This document shows positions 61,803-64,000 of a stretch of DNA of 64,000 nucleotides, piece after piece. The stretch comes from Bactericera cockerelli (Eukaryota; Arthropoda; Insecta; Hemiptera; Triozidae). Position 1 is the first letter of the stretch; each line of letters opens with the position of its first letter. The notes under the pieces were generated by a model. That model was given only the letters and a program-made list of their open reading frames with translations. It was not told where the DNA came from and made no database searches. The translations under genes and the position numbers were made by a program. Location: the NCBI GenBank assembly GCA_024516035.1, contig CM044963.1, forward strand, positions 31,796,425 to 31,860,424, read 5' to 3'.

Positions 61803-61945
61803 GTTGGTAGAAGAGATTGTCAAAGGCAATAACCCCCCCATTTGGCTAGGACATATGTGTGTATATTTATTATTTTTTTTTTTTTTATGGCTTTAACGGC
61901 AGGATTCTCACACTGTGAGCTCTTCCACCCAACCGATGATTTCCC
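61803..61945 (-). repeat. LINE-tail-like fragment
   Basis: GGTAGAAGAGATTGTCAAAGGCAATAACC and CACACTGTGAGCTCTTCCA belong to the tail repeat seen at 3477-3705 and 32100-32302, in one or two diverged pieces. Confidence 0.4.
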
Positions 61946-62186
61946 CTCAATCATTCCACAAGGCAAAACCCGATGGTCAGAAAAGGGGAAAGTAGAAAAA
62001 GAAGAGATAGAGAATTGAATTGAATTGATACTTTATTGATTTCAAAATAAATTTACATAAATTGTACATCTCCTAAGCTAAGGCTAACTTTTAGGGAGAT
62101 GGGTTTTAACCATCTTAAATTTATTCTAGGTTGATACATTTTTTACAATAAAGCTAAATTATAAAGTCTTTATTTTTTATATAATT

Positions 62187-63027
62187 AACTAAGTTTAACC
62201 CAATATGTTTTTAACATTTGCTTTCTTCTCTTTTTACAATAATATTACAAAAAAATATTGTAAATTTTTACAATAATATTACAACAATAATACAAAATTA
62301 TTTGTACAAACATTGTTTGAGATCTACCACCTGAGTGACTGAATTTGAAAACTAAGTTTAACCCAATATGTTTTTAACATTTGCTTTGTTCTCTTTTTAC
62401 AATAATATTTAAAAAAAAAAAAAAAAAAAAAAAAAATATTGTAAATTTTTACAATAATATTACAACAATAATACAAAATTATTTGTACAAACATTGTTTG
62501 AGATCTACCTGAGTGACTGAATTTGAAAACTAAGTTTAACCCAGTATGTTTTTAACATTTGCAAACTCTTTTTACAATAATACATATTACAAAAAAAAAA
62601 AAAATATTGTAAATTTTTACAATAATATTACAACAGCAATACAAAATTATTTGTACAAACATTGTTTGAGATCTACCTGAGTGACTGAATTTGAAAACTA
62701 AGTTTAACCCAATATGTTTTTAACATTTGCAGACTCTTTTTACAATAATATTACAAAAAAAAAAAAATATTGTAAATTTTTACAATAATATTACAACAGC
62801 AATACAAAATTATTTGTACAAACATTGTTTGAGATCTATCTGAGTGACTGAATTTGAACTAAGTTTAACCCAATATGTTTTTAACATTTGCTTTCTTCTC
62901 TTTTTACAATAATATTACAAAAAAAATATTGTAAATTTTTTTACAATAATATTACAACAGTAATACAAAATTATTTGTACAAACATTGTTTGAAATCTAC
63001 CTGAGTGACTAAATTTGAAAACTAAAC
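62187..63027. repeat. Five tandem ~165-bp repeats in a LINE 3' UTR
   Basis: Units begin AACTAAGTTTAACCCAATAT near 62187, 62350, 62529, 62696 and 62857. Each contains TTTTTACAATAATATTACA, an A run, AATATTGTAAATTTTTACAA and GTACAAACATTGTTTGAGAT. Length differences come mainly from the A run. Inside each unit, TTACAATAATATT and AATATTGTAA pair as an inverted repeat. Confidence 0.95.
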
Positions 63028-63111
63028 TAAATTTTAAAAACCAATATCAATAGAAAAAGAATTGTGAACGTGATGAAAATGAACAGTAGTAATATCAACA
63101 TCACTAGATGC

Positions 63112-63838
63112 TTATTTGATTTTAAGGATACTTTTCTTGATCTTATTCTTAATGACAATCTTGTTATCATCATGAATAAAATCTCTGCAGTAGTAATCCA
63201 GTAGAGCAGGAATAATGTATTCCAGCCTGCGGTCTCCGTACTGGATGGTGTAGACGTGAGGGCGGCGGAACCTCTGGACTCGGAGTTCGTACGGCTGCTC
63301 CGTCCTCTGGCGATATTTTTCTTCTTTAAAGTTGTTCATAAGAAGAATGAACTTACATAGTTGGTCAGGCTTCATGTGTTCAATATTAATGTTCTTGAAT
63401 AGGAATTTTACGATTTTTTTCTGCTGAGAAAGAAGGGGTTTGATGGCATACTGAGGAGCGTAAGTATATAGGGTTGCTCCGTAGCGAAGTATAGAGTCTA
63501 CCAGCGAAAAGTACATTATTTTTCTGCAGGTTAAAGGTAAGCTGTCTGCGCAAATTTTGTTGAAGTTGAAATTTAGAGTTCTCAGTTTTTTTGTAATATA
63601 ATTGACATGTTCTGTCATTTTAAACTCATTATCAATATAAATTCCCAAGTATTTTGATTCGTGTTTGAACTCAATAGGGTTCCAAATACAAAAAGTTTTG
63701 TAAGTTTCTTGAGCCAGACACTTCCTTGTGTGGCAGTATATCCTGTGCTCGTCCAAATCTATACGTTTGCTTTGGAACCCCATGACCAACGCCTCAGTCT
63801 TCTTCTCGTTAAGAAAAATATGGTTTTTATAGAAATAC
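63112..63838 (-). pseudogene. LINE reverse transcriptase C-terminal fragment
   Basis: The frame starts inside the protein and runs to a stop at 63112. KYLGIYIDNEFKMTEHVNYI and LRYGATLYTYAP are the RT thumb region. The tail RFRRPHVYTIQYGDRRLEYI and ALLDYYCRDF matches the end of CR1/Daphne-type ORF2 proteins. The catalytic FADD motif and everything N-terminal are missing. Confidence 0.75.
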
Positions 63839-63868
63839 TAGCGGGCTGCACCCGCTTCGCCAAGCCAT

Positions 63869-64000
63869 CACACACACACCACCCATACATCACACACCAC
63901 ATACACACACACCACATACACGCACACACACACATACACAAACACATCCACATCCACACACACCCACACACACATACACACACACATCCACACACACACA
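63869..64000. repeat. (CA)n-rich microsatellite at the window end
   Basis: ACACACACC and CACATACACAC alternate to the end of the window. It follows GCGGGCTGCACCCGCTTCGC at 63841, a recurrent insect-repeat motif. Confidence 0.95.

Larger units (their letters stand above)
62020..63838 (-). mobile_element. 5'-truncated LINE with tandem 3'-UTR repeats
   Basis: A minus-strand LINE remnant: RT C-terminal coding at 63112-63838, a 3' UTR built of five repeats (62187-63027), and a 3' end at the left with GAATTGAATTGAATTG (reading CAATTCAATTCAATTC as a microsatellite tail). Such short tandem tails and absent target duplications occur in CR1/Daphne-like LINEs. The 5' end is truncated at 63838, next to a (CA)n tract. 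Confidence 0.75.

Overview
The window looks like repeat-rich nuclear DNA of an arthropod, most likely an insect. It is AT-rich and intron-rich, and it carries insect-like PEX6, SMN and neuroligin sequence embedded in many transposons. A hemipteran is my guess, but nothing in the sequence proves it. Single-copy host genes take up little of the window: ten exons of PEX6 (minus strand, 2.3-10.2 kb, 3' part off the left edge), an apparently intronless SMN gene (plus, 22.5-23.3 kb), and one neuroligin exon (plus, 24.1-24.3 kb). A 100-base assembly gap lies between SMN and the neuroligin exon.

Left half (1-35 kb): nested small mobile elements. There is a deleted hAT transposon with exact 8-bp target duplications inside a tRNA-derived SINE, a hAT-type MITE, TIR elements, two large inverted-repeat (foldback-like) structures, and two recurrent SINE families. 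One SINE has a tRNA head with a B box. The other has a 5S-rRNA-derived head, recognisable on the minus strand with its poly(A) tail. They insert into each other. The neuroligin splice-donor segment has been amplified into about 30 tandem units, each carrying a TGACGTCA palindrome.

Right half (35-64 kb): a full-length I/Jockey-like LINE (ORF1 with a zinc knuckle; ORF2 with endonuclease, RT and RNase H; minus strand) has a 17.3-kb Polinton/Maverick (adintovirus-like endogenous virus) inserted in its 5' UTR. The LINE has a 12-bp target duplication at 35145/59119. The Polinton has a 6-bp duplication, AAGGGT, at 41272/58584 and terminal inverted repeats of about 523 bp. The Polinton encodes an integrase with a chromodomain, protein-primed DNA polymerase B, a packaging ATPase, an adenovirus-type cysteine protease, major and minor capsid proteins, a PLA2-pX-like virion protein, and eight genes I do not recognise. 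PolB is broken by three frame changes. The protease lacks an AUG and lies in the -1 frame behind an A_AAA_AAC heptamer at the end of the PLA2 ORF. Two adjacent uncharacterised genes look like tandem paralogues.

The remainder (59-64 kb) holds LINE fragments, simple repeats and a LINE 3' end with five tandem 3'-UTR repeats. Host gene function here is independent: peroxisome biogenesis, snRNP assembly and synaptic adhesion. The Polinton genes form one virus-like programme of replication, integration and virion assembly.
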